DNA from: Marinilactibacillus piezotolerans
GTDB lineage: Bacteria; Bacillota; Bacilli; Lactobacillales; Carnobacteriaceae_A
Length of the DNA: 54,587 nucleotides
Direction: 5' to 3'
NCBI RefSeq assembly: GCF_900114235.1
Contig: NZ_FOSJ01000015.1
Location: forward strand, 1 to 54,587
The notes below the pieces were generated by a model that was not told where the DNA came from, did not search any database, and saw nothing but the letters and a program-made list of their open reading frames with translations. Position numbers and translations under genes: made by a program. Shown here piece after piece: positions 42,278-52,145 of this stretch (position 1 is the first letter of the stretch; each line of letters opens with the position of its first letter).

Positions 42278-43183
42278 TTATTCTTCTGCTTCAATTGGCT
42301 CTTCCACCTCTGATGTATCTTCTGAGGATGCGTCTTCTGATTCATCACTTTCTTCTAACGCAGGAGTATCTGTAGGATCAGATAATATTCTTCCATTAGT
42401 ATCTACTGCATCTACTCTAAAAACTTCACTTTCATTGCTATTTGTAACAGGTACCAACCATATCGGTCCATACATACTCAAATTTTCTAAATTTAATGTT
42501 CTCTGGTAAGCTAGAATAGGGGTTTCTACTTTTGATCCCGATGCTAATTCATTATTCTGAAATAAAATCTCTATAGCCCTTTCAGCAGTAATCAGTTCAT
42601 CAGAAGAGCCTTGTTCTTTCATTGGACCAGCATAAGTCTGCTGGTAAGAAATAATATTCCCGTCACCACCGTAATATAAAGAAATTTCAGAAGTCCCATC
42701 TCCGATAGGAATACCATTTACCATCTGACCGTAGATGAATCGATTCCCCTCTCTATCATATCTAAGGTAATCATACTGCTCTCCAAACAGGACAGACGAA
42801 CTATTGACAAATTCATCTAACAAAGTCAGATCTGCTTCTGTGAACCCATCTTCAGGATTACCTTCTAATTCGATAGGATCGGATAAAATACTAGTATAAA
42901 GTGTTCCTTCTGAATCAATAGATCCAGCTTGGTTCTCTAAAGATTCTGCATTGTCTTCTAGAAGCATATTAGCATCTGCCTGCATATAATAAACCTCTGA
43001 TTCAACTTCAGGCAACGTTTGTGGATACTCAATTCCTCTATCACGCATGTCAGAAGTAAAATCTTGTGTAGGATTCGTTGTAGCATACTGAAGATCCGTT
43101 CTACTGATAAAACTCACTAAAAGATAAATATTCAATAGTACAAAAGCTAACAGAAAGATATTTTCAATTTTTTTAAAGTCCAC
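42278..43183 (-). CDS. yycI: YycI/WalI, regulator of WalK
   Basis: 301 residues. A single N-terminal membrane helix (FLLAFVLLNIYLLVSF) is followed by an extracellular YycI domain; the C-terminus is a very acidic Glu/Ser tail. In B. subtilis YycH and YycI bind WalK in the membrane and adjust its activity. The start is GTG 43181-43183, eight bases after AGGAGGG; it overlaps the yycH stop by 11 bases. The longer frame from 43240 is not real. Confidence 0.88.
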   Translation of the reverse strand: MDFKKIENIFLLAFVLLNIYLLVSFISRTDLQYATTNPTQDFTSDMRDRGIEYPQTLPEVESEVYYMQADANMLLEDNAESLENQAGSIDSEGTLYTSILSDPIELEGNPEDGFTEADLTLLDEFVNSSSVLFGEQYDYLRYDREGNRFIYGQMVNGIPIGDGTSEISLYYGGDGNIISYQQTYAGPMKEQGSSDELITAERAIEILFQNNELASGSKVETPILAYQRTLNLENLSMYGPIWLVPVTNSNESEVFRVDAVDTNGRILSDPTDTPALEESDESEDASSEDTSEVEEPIEAEE

Positions 43184-44495
43184 TGAGTGATCCCTCCTGT
43201 AACTCCATAAATTGATCGACTGTATACCAGTTACTATCATTTTCTACATTAATATACCAGTCAGGTTCAAAGTGGATCACCCGTTCGTCTTCTTCACTTT
43301 CTTCCCATGTCAGTCCTACTTTTAATCCCGTAATGGTAGAAAGGTCGATTCCTGCCGCCTCTAAGTTTCCAGCAATTTCACTTCCACTTGCCAACTCTTT
43401 TTCATCATATCCGTCTAATGAGATTGGCGTCTGAGCAACTCTCAATGGTATACGTAAATTTTTCATTCCACTTCCGTCTACTGTCAAAGCAACTTGTGAA
43501 TCAAGCTGTTGATCGCTAAATACAGGCATCCCATCAAGATAACGTTGAAAAATTACTTCCCCAGTAGATGGATCATATGATTCATACCTTGATCTGTCTT
43601 TCCAGTTTTCCACTTTTGCTAATTCCTGAAAACTATTAGACAAACGTTCAGTCAGAGATAGTTCTTCCTGATTTGTTCTCTGACGTAAATAAGAAAGAGT
43701 ATAATTTTCATCGTTAATAACTACTTCTGTTGTCAAGCTAGTGTATTGTTGCCCGTTCAAGGTAGATCTGACATCTACTTCCGATGTGTCTTCAAAAAAT
43801 TGACTGATAAACAGTCTATCCGGCAAACGCTCAACTATATAATTTTCATAAGACAAACTCATTTCCGTATCTGGTACGTAAATAATTTGGTTTAACTCAA
43901 GTCCTGTTGCTTCTGTATAATGAATCGCTTCAGCATCTCGAAAACCTGCTAATAAATCTTCAGGAATCATAACTTCTTCAAACTCATAGGTTAATTCTTC
44001 CTGATCATTATAAAACAGCACTCTATCTTGATCGTTTAAATTAAATAAGACCCGGTCAAAAGTACGATTTTCGTAATCTGAAGGAATATCTTCAAACCCT
44101 TCACTAAATAAACCAAAAGGAATTTCTTCATCAAAAACAAATTCTACCCATGAGTCTTCATAAACTATTTGCTGATATTCTGAACGCGTGAGTGTTTTAG
44201 GCGTTTGAACATCACTGAATCTCATCGTTTGATAGCTTTGTTCAACTAAATCCTGAGTGTCTGCCAATGAAGCGAGCTGATGACTATCATAAGCTTCATG
44301 TAAAATTATTTGATTTGGAGAAAAAACTTCGGAACTCGAACGGTCGACTAGAGCAGGCGTCGTTGATCCTCCACTTGAAGTCGTTTGTTCATTAGACTGG
44401 CTACCCGTAGTCAGCAAACTGACACTTAAGAACAAACTAAGAACAATGAGCGCGCCGAGTAATATATGTTTTATATGTGTCCAAGTCACGACCAT
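43173..44495 (-). CDS. yycH: YycH/WalH, regulator of WalK
   Basis: 440 residues. One N-terminal membrane helix (ILLGALIVLSLFLSVSLL) and a large extracellular part with two domain halves, as in YycH. It works with YycI on WalK. It overlaps the walK stop by 10 bases and yycI by 11, so translation is coupled. The ATG lies only four bases from AGGAGG; a GTG two codons later is possible. Confidence 0.9.
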   Translation of the reverse strand: MVVTWTHIKHILLGALIVLSLFLSVSLLTTGSQSNEQTTSSGGSTTPALVDRSSSEVFSPNQIILHEAYDSHQLASLADTQDLVEQSYQTMRFSDVQTPKTLTRSEYQQIVYEDSWVEFVFDEEIPFGLFSEGFEDIPSDYENRTFDRVLFNLNDQDRVLFYNDQEELTYEFEEVMIPEDLLAGFRDAEAIHYTEATGLELNQIIYVPDTEMSLSYENYIVERLPDRLFISQFFEDTSEVDVRSTLNGQQYTSLTTEVVINDENYTLSYLRQRTNQEELSLTERLSNSFQELAKVENWKDRSRYESYDPSTGEVIFQRYLDGMPVFSDQQLDSQVALTVDGSGMKNLRIPLRVAQTPISLDGYDEKELASGSEIAGNLEAAGIDLSTITGLKVGLTWEESEEDERVIHFEPDWYINVENDSNWYTVDQFMELQEGSLSGL

Positions 44496-46348
44496 TCATC
44501 CTCCTCAAACGGCACATATGGAAGAGACAGGTTGAATGTTGTACCTTTTCCTTCCACACTCTCTGCCCATATACGTCCACCGTGTTGTTCAACGACTTCT
44601 TTGGAGATCGCTAATCCTAATCCACTTCCACCCATAGCTCGTGAACGTGCTCTATCTACACGGTAGAATCTGGAAAAGATTTTTACTAAATCTTTTTTAG
44701 GAATTCCCATTCCTTCATCTTTAATACTGATAATGACAGCTCTTTCTGTCTGACGCATTCTTCCCGTTATCGTTCCACCATCTGGAGAATACTTCAATGC
44801 ATTATTCATAATATTGTCTAAAACCTGAATCATTCGATCAGTATCTATCTCTACAAAAGCAGGTCGATCTAGTAAATGTCTTTCTATATTATACTTTTTA
44901 TCTTCATATTCTGTAGAGTGAATCAGCATATCAAATCGATTTAACACGTGATCTAATAATTCAGTAATATCGACTAATTCTACATCTAATTCACTTTTAC
45001 CTGCATCAATTCTTGAAAGATGCAATAGATCCTGAATCATTCGAATCATTCGATCCGTCTCGTTCTGGGTAACTTCTAAGAAGCGTGGCGCTAGTTCGGG
45101 ATCTTCCCATGCTCCATCTGCTAATGCTTCAATGTAACTTCTCATACTTGTTAATGGAGTTCTTAATTCATGAGAAACATTAGACACAAATTGTTTTCGT
45201 TCTTCTTCTATTTTCTCTTGCTCTGTTACATCATGTAATACACAAACGATTCCACTGATAAATCCTGTTTCTCTTTGAATCAATGAGAAAGAAGCTCTCA
45301 AAACTGTCGGTACACCCATGGTTGATCCACTGATCAGAATATCTTCTTGTTCTTCTAATATTTGTCTAAGTGTAAGTTCTTCTTCTACATCCAATACTTT
45401 TAGTAAACTTTTTCCGTTGGCTTCTTTACCTGTCACGTCCAGCATCGTTTCAGCCATACTATTGACGATTACAATCTTTCCTCGTCGGTCTGTTGCAATA
45501 ACCCCATCTGTCATATGCGTTAAGACACTGTCTAACCTACGTCTCTCTGAATCGATCGATTCTTGTGCTTCAGCGACTTCGTCCGAAAGTTCGTTGATTA
45601 GAAAAGCTAATTGACCCAATTCATCTTCACCATATACTTTTAAGGTACCTGAATAATCTCCTTCAGCAATTGCACGTGTCTGTGTCTGCATTTCTTTGAT
45701 TGGTTTAGTCAACGCGCGCGAAACCATATTTGCTAAAATCAAAGAAAGTACAATTGCTACGGCTGAAGATTGCAAGAAAATTCGGGTAATTTGTGAGATT
45801 TGATTATAAACATCTTCAATGTTACTTTCCATCAAGACGACACCTAGAAATTCAGGATCCTCGGCGTTCGAGAAAATAGGTTCCACAACTTTCCATCTTC
45901 TTCCAGAAGCGGCATCTTCGACTTGTCTAGTTACCGTATCTCCGTTTAGATGTGCACTTCTCACATCTGCATCCGTGGAAATCTGTCCAAGCATTCCTTG
46001 TTGTGTACTGTCGCTGATTCCTAAAACGACCATATTCGTATCTATAACTTGCAGTTCAGTAATTCCACTTCCAGAAAATTCCATAAGAAGATCATTGATC
46101 TGTTCTTTAGGGTCTATTTCAGAATCTTCATCACTTTCATAAGCTTCTAGTAACGGTAAAATTGCACTTTCTAAAAAAGTCATCTGAGTCTGTCGGTCTT
46201 CTTCGAAATTGGTTACCAGTTGTCGTTCAATCTGGGTAATAAAATTCGCCCCAATAATCTGTAGGGCGAATACAAGTAACATTACAATAATAAATACGAT
46301 TTTTGTATTGATAGATTGGTAAAAACGAATCTTTTTTTTCATATACAA
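44486..46348 (-). CDS. walK: Sensor histidine kinase WalK (VicK/YycG)
   Basis: 620 residues. Two membrane helices (about 14-34 and 190-210) flank an extracellular sensor domain. HAMP, PAS (DGVIATDRRGKIVIVN), HisKA with the phospho-acceptor His in VSNVSHELRTPLTSMRSY, and HATPase_c with NALKYSPDGG and GLGLAISK follow. It senses cell-wall state and phosphorylates WalR. The start may be TTG 46346-46348, which directly follows the walR stop and is six bases from AGGAG, or the ATG two codons later (46342). Confidence 0.95.
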   Translation of the reverse strand: MYMKKKIRFYQSINTKIVFIIVMLLVFALQIIGANFITQIERQLVTNFEEDRQTQMTFLESAILPLLEAYESDEDSEIDPKEQINDLLMEFSGSGITELQVIDTNMVVLGISDSTQQGMLGQISTDADVRSAHLNGDTVTRQVEDAASGRRWKVVEPIFSNAEDPEFLGVVLMESNIEDVYNQISQITRIFLQSSAVAIVLSLILANMVSRALTKPIKEMQTQTRAIAEGDYSGTLKVYGEDELGQLAFLINELSDEVAEAQESIDSERRRLDSVLTHMTDGVIATDRRGKIVIVNSMAETMLDVTGKEANGKSLLKVLDVEEELTLRQILEEQEDILISGSTMGVPTVLRASFSLIQRETGFISGIVCVLHDVTEQEKIEEERKQFVSNVSHELRTPLTSMRSYIEALADGAWEDPELAPRFLEVTQNETDRMIRMIQDLLHLSRIDAGKSELDVELVDITELLDHVLNRFDMLIHSTEYEDKKYNIERHLLDRPAFVEIDTDRMIQVLDNIMNNALKYSPDGGTITGRMRQTERAVIISIKDEGMGIPKKDLVKIFSRFYRVDRARSRAMGGSGLGLAISKEVVEQHGGRIWAESVEGKGTTFNLSLPYVPFEEDEWS

Positions 46349-47062
46349 TTATTTCTCCTGTTGTTCAGGATTCCTTAAATAATAACCTACACCACGTCTA
46401 GTTACTAAAAAATTAGGATGGCTCGGATTATCTTCGATTTTCTCTCTCAATCGACGAACCGTTACATCAACAGTACGTACGTCTCCAAAGTAATCGTAAC
46501 CCCAAACGGTCTCTAATAAATGCTCTCGCGTCATAACTTGTCCAATATGCCTTGCTAGATAATGTAACAACTCAAATTCTCTATGCGTTAATTCAATCGT
46601 GCTGCCTCTTTTAGATACGATATAAGCATCTGGATGAACCGTTAAATCTCCTACTTCTATATCATTAGTTTCAGGTTTTTCTGGTTCTGCTGTCTGTACA
46701 GAAGATTGACGTCTCAAATTTGCTTTGACCCGAGCAACTAACTCACGATTAGAAAAGGGTTTTGTTACATAGTCGTCTGCTCCTAGTTCTAGTCCCAGCA
46801 CTTTATCAATTTCCTGATCTTTAGCTGTTACCATAATAATGGGAATATCATGCTTTCTACGGACTTCTCGACAAACTTCCAATCCATCCATTTTAGGCAG
46901 CATTAAATCTAACACGATTAAATCTGGGGTGCTCTCTTCAACTTTTTCTACCGCCTCTTCCCCATCATAAGCAGTAACTACTTCGAATCCTTCTTTTTCA
47001 AGATTAAATTTTACTATATCTGAAATTGGCTTTTCATCATCTACCACTAATATTTTTTTCAA
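46349..47062 (-). CDS. walR: Response regulator WalR (VicR/YycF)
   Basis: 237 residues. Receiver domain with DDE pocket, phospho-acceptor in [13 protein letters not shown] and switch Lys in [12 protein letters not shown]; a C-terminal OmpR-type winged helix ([30 protein letters not shown]). It controls cell-wall hydrolase genes. The start is TTG at 47060-47062, eight bases after AGGAGG. It is first in the walRKHI operon; the 157-bp gap upstream should hold its promoter. Confidence 0.96.
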   Translation of the reverse strand: MKKILVVDDEKPISDIVKFNLEKEGFEVVTAYDGEEAVEKVEESTPDLIVLDLMLPKMDGLEVCREVRRKHDIPIIMVTAKDQEIDKVLGLELGADDYVTKPFSNRELVARVKANLRRQSSVQTAEPEKPETNDIEVGDLTVHPDAYIVSKRGSTIELTHREFELLHYLARHIGQVMTREHLLETVWGYDYFGDVRTVDVTVRRLREKIEDNPSHPNFLVTRRGVGYYLRNPEQQEK

Positions 47063-47219
47063 GTGATGCTCCTCCTCAGAAACATGTTTTTAATCATCAA
47101 TTCATCTATCAACTAACTTACAATCAATTATACAGCACCTATGAACTCGGTTCAATTTTTCATATTAAACCGCCATCAGAACTTGATTCATCCAATAAGT
47201 ATCCATTTCTTCTAAATCA

Positions 47220-47741
47220 CTAAAAATTTAACTCCATTGCAATCGTTTCTCCTGCAATAACCTCTTTTGAAGGAAAAACTGTCTGGTTCATTTGTATATC
47301 CTGGTCATCTAAAACGATTACTGAAATGATAGGGTTGTATCCTTTTTTGACAATTAATTCCTCATCAAACTCAACTAGAGTTTCACCACTTTCGACTCTA
47401 TCCCCTTTTTCCAGCTTCGTAGAAAAACCTTCTCCATTCAATAGTAAAGTATTGATTCCCACATGAATCAGGATTTTTATTCCTTCTTCGGTTTCGATGT
47501 AGTAAGCATGCTTGGCATCTGCGACTTCAATCAGCTTTCCACTGATGGGAGCCACTACAGTCTCGGATACAGGTTTTATTGCAAAACCTTCTCCAATCAT
47601 TTTTTGAGCAAAGACTTTATCTGGAACATTTTCAATGGATAAAACTTCTCCATCTGAGACTGCACACAGTTCTATCTTGTGCTGAGAATTCTTCATTTCC
47701 CCTATTTCAATTTCAGAATCCTTCATTTTCTCATCGCTCAT
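47220..47741 (-). CDS. Stand-alone PTS glucose-type EIIA
   Basis: 173 residues. The EIIA-Glc fold shows APISGKLIEVADAKHAYY (first active-site His region) and GIKILIHVGINTLLLNGEGF with the phosphorylated His. The N-terminal 50 residues (KDSEIEIGEMKNSQHKIEL and following) include a short linker. It would pass phosphate from HPr to an EIIBC encoded elsewhere. No EIIB or EIIC is near. The ATG follows AAGGAG. Confidence 0.88.
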   Translation of the reverse strand: MSDEKMKDSEIEIGEMKNSQHKIELCAVSDGEVLSIENVPDKVFAQKMIGEGFAIKPVSETVVAPISGKLIEVADAKHAYYIETEEGIKILIHVGINTLLLNGEGFSTKLEKGDRVESGETLVEFDEELIVKKGYNPIISVIVLDDQDIQMNQTVFPSKEVIAGETIAMELNF

Positions 47742-47880
47742 TATTTTCTCCTTTTTATCACTACTTATATGATAGTTATCTAAGTACTTTATGTTGCTAC
47801 TATTCTAACAATTAAAGCCGTTTCAAGCAATATCTTTTAAACCGTAGCTTCTGTTTGTTGCTAAGATACTGTTCGTGGTA

Positions 47881-47900
47881 TTCTATCTATATAGATAGAA
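47881..47900. promoter_or_regulatory. 20-bp perfect palindrome upstream of the DUF948-YtxH pair
   Basis: TTCTATCTATATAGATAGAA is identical to its own complement and lies 38 bp before the DUF948 start. With no loop it is more like a dimer-protein operator than an RNA hairpin. It overlaps the likely -10/start region. The regulator is unknown. The rest of the 196-bp gap shows nothing else. Confidence 0.7.
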
Positions 47901-47937
47901 AATTAAATACTAGTTTAGAAGTAAAGGAGGGACTACT

Positions 47938-48381
47938 ATGTCATTAGGATATATCATCGCTTTGATTATTTTAGGTATAGCTTTTATTGCTCTTATAGCA
48001 ATCGGAATCGTTACCTTTAAAAAAGTTAAACCAACAATCAAAAATTTTAAAGAAACTCAATCCACGGTTCAAGACCATATTGAACATTTTACTACGGAAG
48101 CTGATGCTGTCCAAACTAAAGTAAACAAGATTATGGGAAGAGTCGAAGATTTACAGAAAGTATCAAATATCAAAATGCAAAGATTCAACGAATTATCTAC
48201 CCACGCTTCTAGTTTAAATGATTCATTGACTTATTTAAAAGAACACGGTGGAGACTATTCAAAAGGAATAGCACAAAATGCTGTAGATGAACTAAAAACA
48301 GAGGGTCCAGTAATTGCTAAAACATTTAGCTTAGCTTTCAAGCGAACGATCGAAAAGCAAAAAGCACGTTATAAAAACTAA
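47938..48381 (+). CDS. DUF948 membrane-anchored protein
   Basis: 147 residues: an N-terminal membrane helix (GYIIALIILGIAFIALIAIGIVTF) and a long coiled coil after it, with repeated Q/V/T heptads and HASSLNDSLTYLKEHGGDYSKG. DUF948 proteins often sit next to YtxH proteins in Firmicutes as general-stress membrane proteins. ATG with AAAGGAGGG. Function is unknown; a role in envelope stress is inferred from its partner. Confidence 0.85.
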   Translation: MSLGYIIALIILGIAFIALIAIGIVTFKKVKPTIKNFKETQSTVQDHIEHFTTEADAVQTKVNKIMGRVEDLQKVSNIKMQRFNELSTHASSLNDSLTYLKEHGGDYSKGIAQNAVDELKTEGPVIAKTFSLAFKRTIEKQKARYKN

Positions 48382-48411
48382 TTAAACAAGTATTGAGAGG
48401 AGATTTACATT

Positions 48412-48945
48412 ATGCCAAGAATAAGCTTAACTAAAGCCATATTGATGAGCGCTGCATCTGCATTCACAGCCTTACTATTCGCTCCAAAAACTGGAAACCA
48501 GTTTCGAAAAGAATTAAAATCCGGAGCTTCCAAATTAAAAGATTCCAGTGGCGATAAAGCACAAAAACTACTTGAAGATTTCAGAGAATCTTATAGCGAA
48601 GTAGACCAAGAACTACAAGCTGAGCAAGCGGAAATGGATGCCAAACAAGCACAGTTAAATAAAACAATCGAAGAGATTGAAAGAGATCTAGCACAAAAAC
48701 AAGCATCGCAAAGGGATTCAGTAATTGATCCTGCTACTGCCTCTCACTCAATGTATGATGACGAAACATTGGGAGATGTCAACGGAACACCCCTTGATCC
48801 AAATCAAGATCAGGCTATTCCAAAAGACAAAGTTGATGAAGCTTTACATGATAACTATTTATCAAAAGATAATGAATTTAAATTAAATAAAAAAGATTTA
48901 GCTGATGAAAAAGAAGCATCATTAAAAGTTAATCCTCATGACTAA
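48412..48945 (+). CDS. YtxH-domain general-stress-like protein
   Basis: 177 residues. The YtxH start (SLTKAILMSAASAFTALLFAPKTGNQFRKEL) has a short hydrophobic helix and the APKTG motif. A charged coiled coil (QAEMDAKQAQLNKTIEEIERDLAQKQ) and an acidic, disordered C-terminus follow. It is 30 bp after DUF948 in one operon. YtxH is induced by general stress in B. subtilis; here the palindrome at 47881-47900 may govern both. Confidence 0.85.
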   Translation: MPRISLTKAILMSAASAFTALLFAPKTGNQFRKELKSGASKLKDSSGDKAQKLLEDFRESYSEVDQELQAEQAEMDAKQAQLNKTIEEIERDLAQKQASQRDSVIDPATASHSMYDDETLGDVNGTPLDPNQDQAIPKDKVDEALHDNYLSKDNEFKLNKKDLADEKEASLKVNPHD

Positions 48946-48970
48946 TTAAAACAAATAAATTTCAACTCTA

Positions 48971-49029
48971 AAAAAAGCGATCAAGATGCGGAGTACTTTT
49001 TCTCCTAGACATCTTGATCGCTTTTTTTT
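48971..49029. terminator. Bidirectional terminator of the YtxH and alpha-amylase genes
   Basis: AAAAAAGCGATCAAGATG (48971-48988) pairs with CATCTTGATCGC (49010-49021) followed by T8. The long loop (about 20 nt) and T/A runs at both ends allow function in both directions between convergent genes. Confidence 0.85.
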
Positions 49030-50488
49030 AATATTTTTTAGGAATCCATACTGAAATTGATTCTGCATTAACTGGGAATATTGCTGTTCCGTCTTCACCA
49101 ATTTCAATTTCTTCTTCTCTGTTACCTAGTTTATCTATATAGTGTTCTCCTGCATGCAGGTCACCAACATTCATTTCCTTGTATCCTTCTTCTCCACTAG
49201 ATAATACGACCGCACACCCTTCAGGATGTTCATCATCACCTGTACGTGTAAATCCTAGACAAGTAGCATGATCAAGATAATTATACTGTTCACCATAAGC
49301 ATATTCTGTTCTGATATGCATCAATCTTTCAATAATATCCGGACAGCCCTCATAATCAACTTCACCACTATACCCGTAGTAATCACTATAAAAAAGACAA
49401 GGATATCCATACGTACTCAACAAAACAATACCATATGCTAATGGTTTGAACCATGGCTCTACATAGGACTCTAAAGACTGTCCTGGCTGCGAATCATGAT
49501 TTTCTACAAACGTCACAGCTTGCTCTGCATTCTTTTTATAAAGTGTCCCATCAAATAGTCTTCTCAAATCAAAATTTGTTTTCTGCTGAGAAGCTTCATG
49601 CAAGGCATAATGAAACCTTACATCCATCATAGAGATATTGAACTCTTGATCTTCTAAATACTCTTCTAAATATTTATATTTCTGGTGCCAGTATTCCGCT
49701 ACAAAGAAAAAGTCTTCACCATATTCTGCACGAACTTCTTCAATCAGCTCTTTCATAAACATACGATCAATGTGCTTAACTGCATCTAACCGAATTCCAT
49801 CAATTCCAGTTTCTTCTATAAACCATTTAACCCATTTTTTTGTTTCTTTAATAACTTCTGGATGACTATAATCAATATCCGCAAACATTAAGTAATCAAA
49901 ATTACCAAATTCAGTCGATACATTTTCGTCCGGTGCCCAACCCTTACCTTCTCCTTCGATACGATAAATTCCCTGTTCTCCAGTAATTTCATCATCAGAT
50001 ACACCCGAGAAATGATACCAATGCCATTCAAAGTCAGAATATTTCCCTTGTCTTCCTGGAAAATTAAAATAAGTCCAAGATTCAATTTCTTTTGCTTCTT
50101 CAATTTCTTCATGTCTATTATCCTCATTGACTGCAACTGCCCAGAATTTTTCTGTTCCATCTGCTCCAGCTTTATGATTCAAGACTACATCAGCATAAAC
50201 TTGTATCCCGTGTTCATGTAATGTATGAATGGCATCTAGTAATTCTTCTTTTGTTCCATATTTAGTTCGAATTGTTCCTTTTTGATCAAATTCTCCAAGA
50301 TCATACAAATCATATATACCGTAGCCTACATCTTTTTGATCCAATGATTTAAAACAGGGGGGAATCCATACAGCTGTTACTCCTATTTCTCTTAAATGAG
50401 CCGCTTCTTCTTTCAGTTTTTTCCAGTGAGTCCCATCATTTGCTAAGTCCCATTCAAAATACTGCATCATTGTTCCATTATAAGCCAT
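49028..50488 (-). CDS. Intracellular alpha-amylase (GH13, liquefying type)
   Basis: 486 residues. GH13 regions: ADVVLNH, GIRLDAVKH (catalytic Asp), FVAEYW (acid Glu) and FVENHDSQPG (transition-state Asp). The length and the MMQYFEWDLANDGTHW start match Bacillus-type liquefying alpha-amylases of subfamily 5. No signal peptide, so it acts inside the cell, probably on stored glycogen or imported maltodextrin. Monocistronic. No maltose genes are near. Confidence 0.9.
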   Translation of the reverse strand: MAYNGTMMQYFEWDLANDGTHWKKLKEEAAHLREIGVTAVWIPPCFKSLDQKDVGYGIYDLYDLGEFDQKGTIRTKYGTKEELLDAIHTLHEHGIQVYADVVLNHKAGADGTEKFWAVAVNEDNRHEEIEEAKEIESWTYFNFPGRQGKYSDFEWHWYHFSGVSDDEITGEQGIYRIEGEGKGWAPDENVSTEFGNFDYLMFADIDYSHPEVIKETKKWVKWFIEETGIDGIRLDAVKHIDRMFMKELIEEVRAEYGEDFFFVAEYWHQKYKYLEEYLEDQEFNISMMDVRFHYALHEASQQKTNFDLRRLFDGTLYKKNAEQAVTFVENHDSQPGQSLESYVEPWFKPLAYGIVLLSTYGYPCLFYSDYYGYSGEVDYEGCPDIIERLMHIRTEYAYGEQYNYLDHATCLGFTRTGDDEHPEGCAVVLSSGEEGYKEMNVGDLHAGEHYIDKLGNREEEIEIGEDGTAIFPVNAESISVWIPKKY

Positions 50489-50745
50489 GTTCGTCTCCTC
50501 CTACAATCAGCGTTCAATATTAGACACTGTATCAGTACTATTTTATCGGTCAGAACAGAAAGAAACAACTATAACGGCTTACGACTCTATGCCTTTAAAA
50601 CTCAAATTTAGAGCTAACTCAGAAACTGTCACTTTACAAGCAAGAATTGTCACGCCTTTTTCATCGTATATGCTTGTATTTTAGGTATTCAAGAGATACA
50701 ATCTAGTTATTGATTTTTTATAGTATCAGAAAGGAAAAATTTTGT

Positions 50746-52134
50746 ATGAGACGCTTGTTAGACCACTTTTCATTTTTACCCATTCCATTTAAAATCGTTT
50801 TAAGTTTTGCTTTCGTTATTTTGATTGGTTCTTTCTTACTTGCTCTTCCGATAAGTCAACAAGCCAGTTCACAAGCTACCTACTTTGATCATCTTTTTAT
50901 TGCTGTATCTATGGTTTCTGTAACGGGTCTTTTTACTGAACCGCTAGCTTATACTTATAATATCTTTGGTCAAATCATAGGACTAATTTTGATTAAATTA
51001 GGTGGTCTAGGATTAATTACACTCGTGGCGACGATTGTAATGCAATTAGGACGCCGCGTAAGCATGAAAGATGAGGTTACTTTGCAGCAAGCTTTGAACA
51101 GAGGAGATATGATTGGCTTTCGTGATTTTCTGATTTCTGTTGTTAAGTATACTTTTCTAATTGAAGGAATCGGGGCTGTTTTTTTGAGCTTCCACATGGT
51201 TCCTTTATTTGGGTGGGCCAAAGGAACATTTACCTCAATTTTCTTATCTATATCTGCCTTTAATAATGCCGGATTTGATAATTTGGGCACAACTAGCCTA
51301 CAAGGTTTTGTGAATTCTCATATAGTCAATATTGTTATTCCCCTTCTGATCATTATAGGAGGGATCGGGTTTTCTGTCTGGTTCGATCTTGCTCAAAATT
51401 TCAAAGCTTTTATTTCAGTTAGAAGCTGGATCGATTTTAAAGGACGATACAGAAGGTTGAAATTACACACTCGCTTAGTTTTGAACTGGACGATATTTCT
51501 CATTTTTGCAGCTATGGTTTTATTCATGCTGTCTGAATGGAATAACAGCGAGACTATTGGTGGATTGAATTTCATTGGTAAAATGCAAGCGACCTTCTTC
51601 CAAGCTGTAACACTGCGGACGGCTGGGTTCGGTACTGTTGGTTACACACATCTTCGCTTATTTACAATTATCTTTATGACTGTGTTCATGTTTATTGGAG
51701 GTTCTCCTGGTGGTACTGCCGGTGGCGCGAAAACTTCAACCGTTGCTTTAGTTGTAAAATTATTATGGGCCGAGATTACCGGTCAGCAACATGTACATTA
51801 CCAAAAAAGAACATTAGATGATGAAATTGTTCAGAGAGCATTGGTAATTGTTGTGATGTTTGTCATTTTAAATTTTCTTGGTCTATCTCTAATGTCTATA
51901 TTTGATGAAACCGTCCCTATGCAGTATCTCTTTTTTGAAGCTGTTTCTGCACTTGGTACCGTGGGCTTATCAGCTGATCTTACTTCTGAGTTATCTCGCG
52001 GCAGTCAGACAGTCATTATGTTCTTAATGTTCATAGGCAGACTGGGTCCTATCACGATCTTTACAGCATTGGGACTTTTTGATAGAAAACAAAAACCGAA
52101 AGTTTATGCATCAGGAAATATCTTAATTGGATAG
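50746..52134 (+). CDS. ktrB: KtrB/TrkH-family potassium-transport membrane subunit
   Basis: 462 residues with four repeats of membrane-pore-membrane. Pore-like segments include VSVTGLFTE, LRTAGFGTVGY and SALGTVGLS. The GGSPGGTAGGAKTSTVAL stretch is the intramembrane loop typical of KtrB. It takes up K+ with Na+ or H+. The start is ATG 50746 after AAAGGA; the longer frame from 50710 is unsupported. ktrA follows 11 bp later. I see no c-di-AMP riboswitch in the 257-bp leader. Confidence 0.9.
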   Translation: MRRLLDHFSFLPIPFKIVLSFAFVILIGSFLLALPISQQASSQATYFDHLFIAVSMVSVTGLFTEPLAYTYNIFGQIIGLILIKLGGLGLITLVATIVMQLGRRVSMKDEVTLQQALNRGDMIGFRDFLISVVKYTFLIEGIGAVFLSFHMVPLFGWAKGTFTSIFLSISAFNNAGFDNLGTTSLQGFVNSHIVNIVIPLLIIIGGIGFSVWFDLAQNFKAFISVRSWIDFKGRYRRLKLHTRLVLNWTIFLIFAAMVLFMLSEWNNSETIGGLNFIGKMQATFFQAVTLRTAGFGTVGYTHLRLFTIIFMTVFMFIGGSPGGTAGGAKTSTVALVVKLLWAEITGQQHVHYQKRTLDDEIVQRALVIVVMFVILNFLGLSLMSIFDETVPMQYLFFEAVSALGTVGLSADLTSELSRGSQTVIMFLMFIGRLGPITIFTALGLFDRKQKPKVYASGNILIG

Positions 52135-52145
52135 GAGAGAAAATA

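Noticed and set aside
50489-50745. Possible c-di-AMP riboswitch before ktrB
   Set aside because: I could not find the conserved core of a ydaO-type element in this leader.
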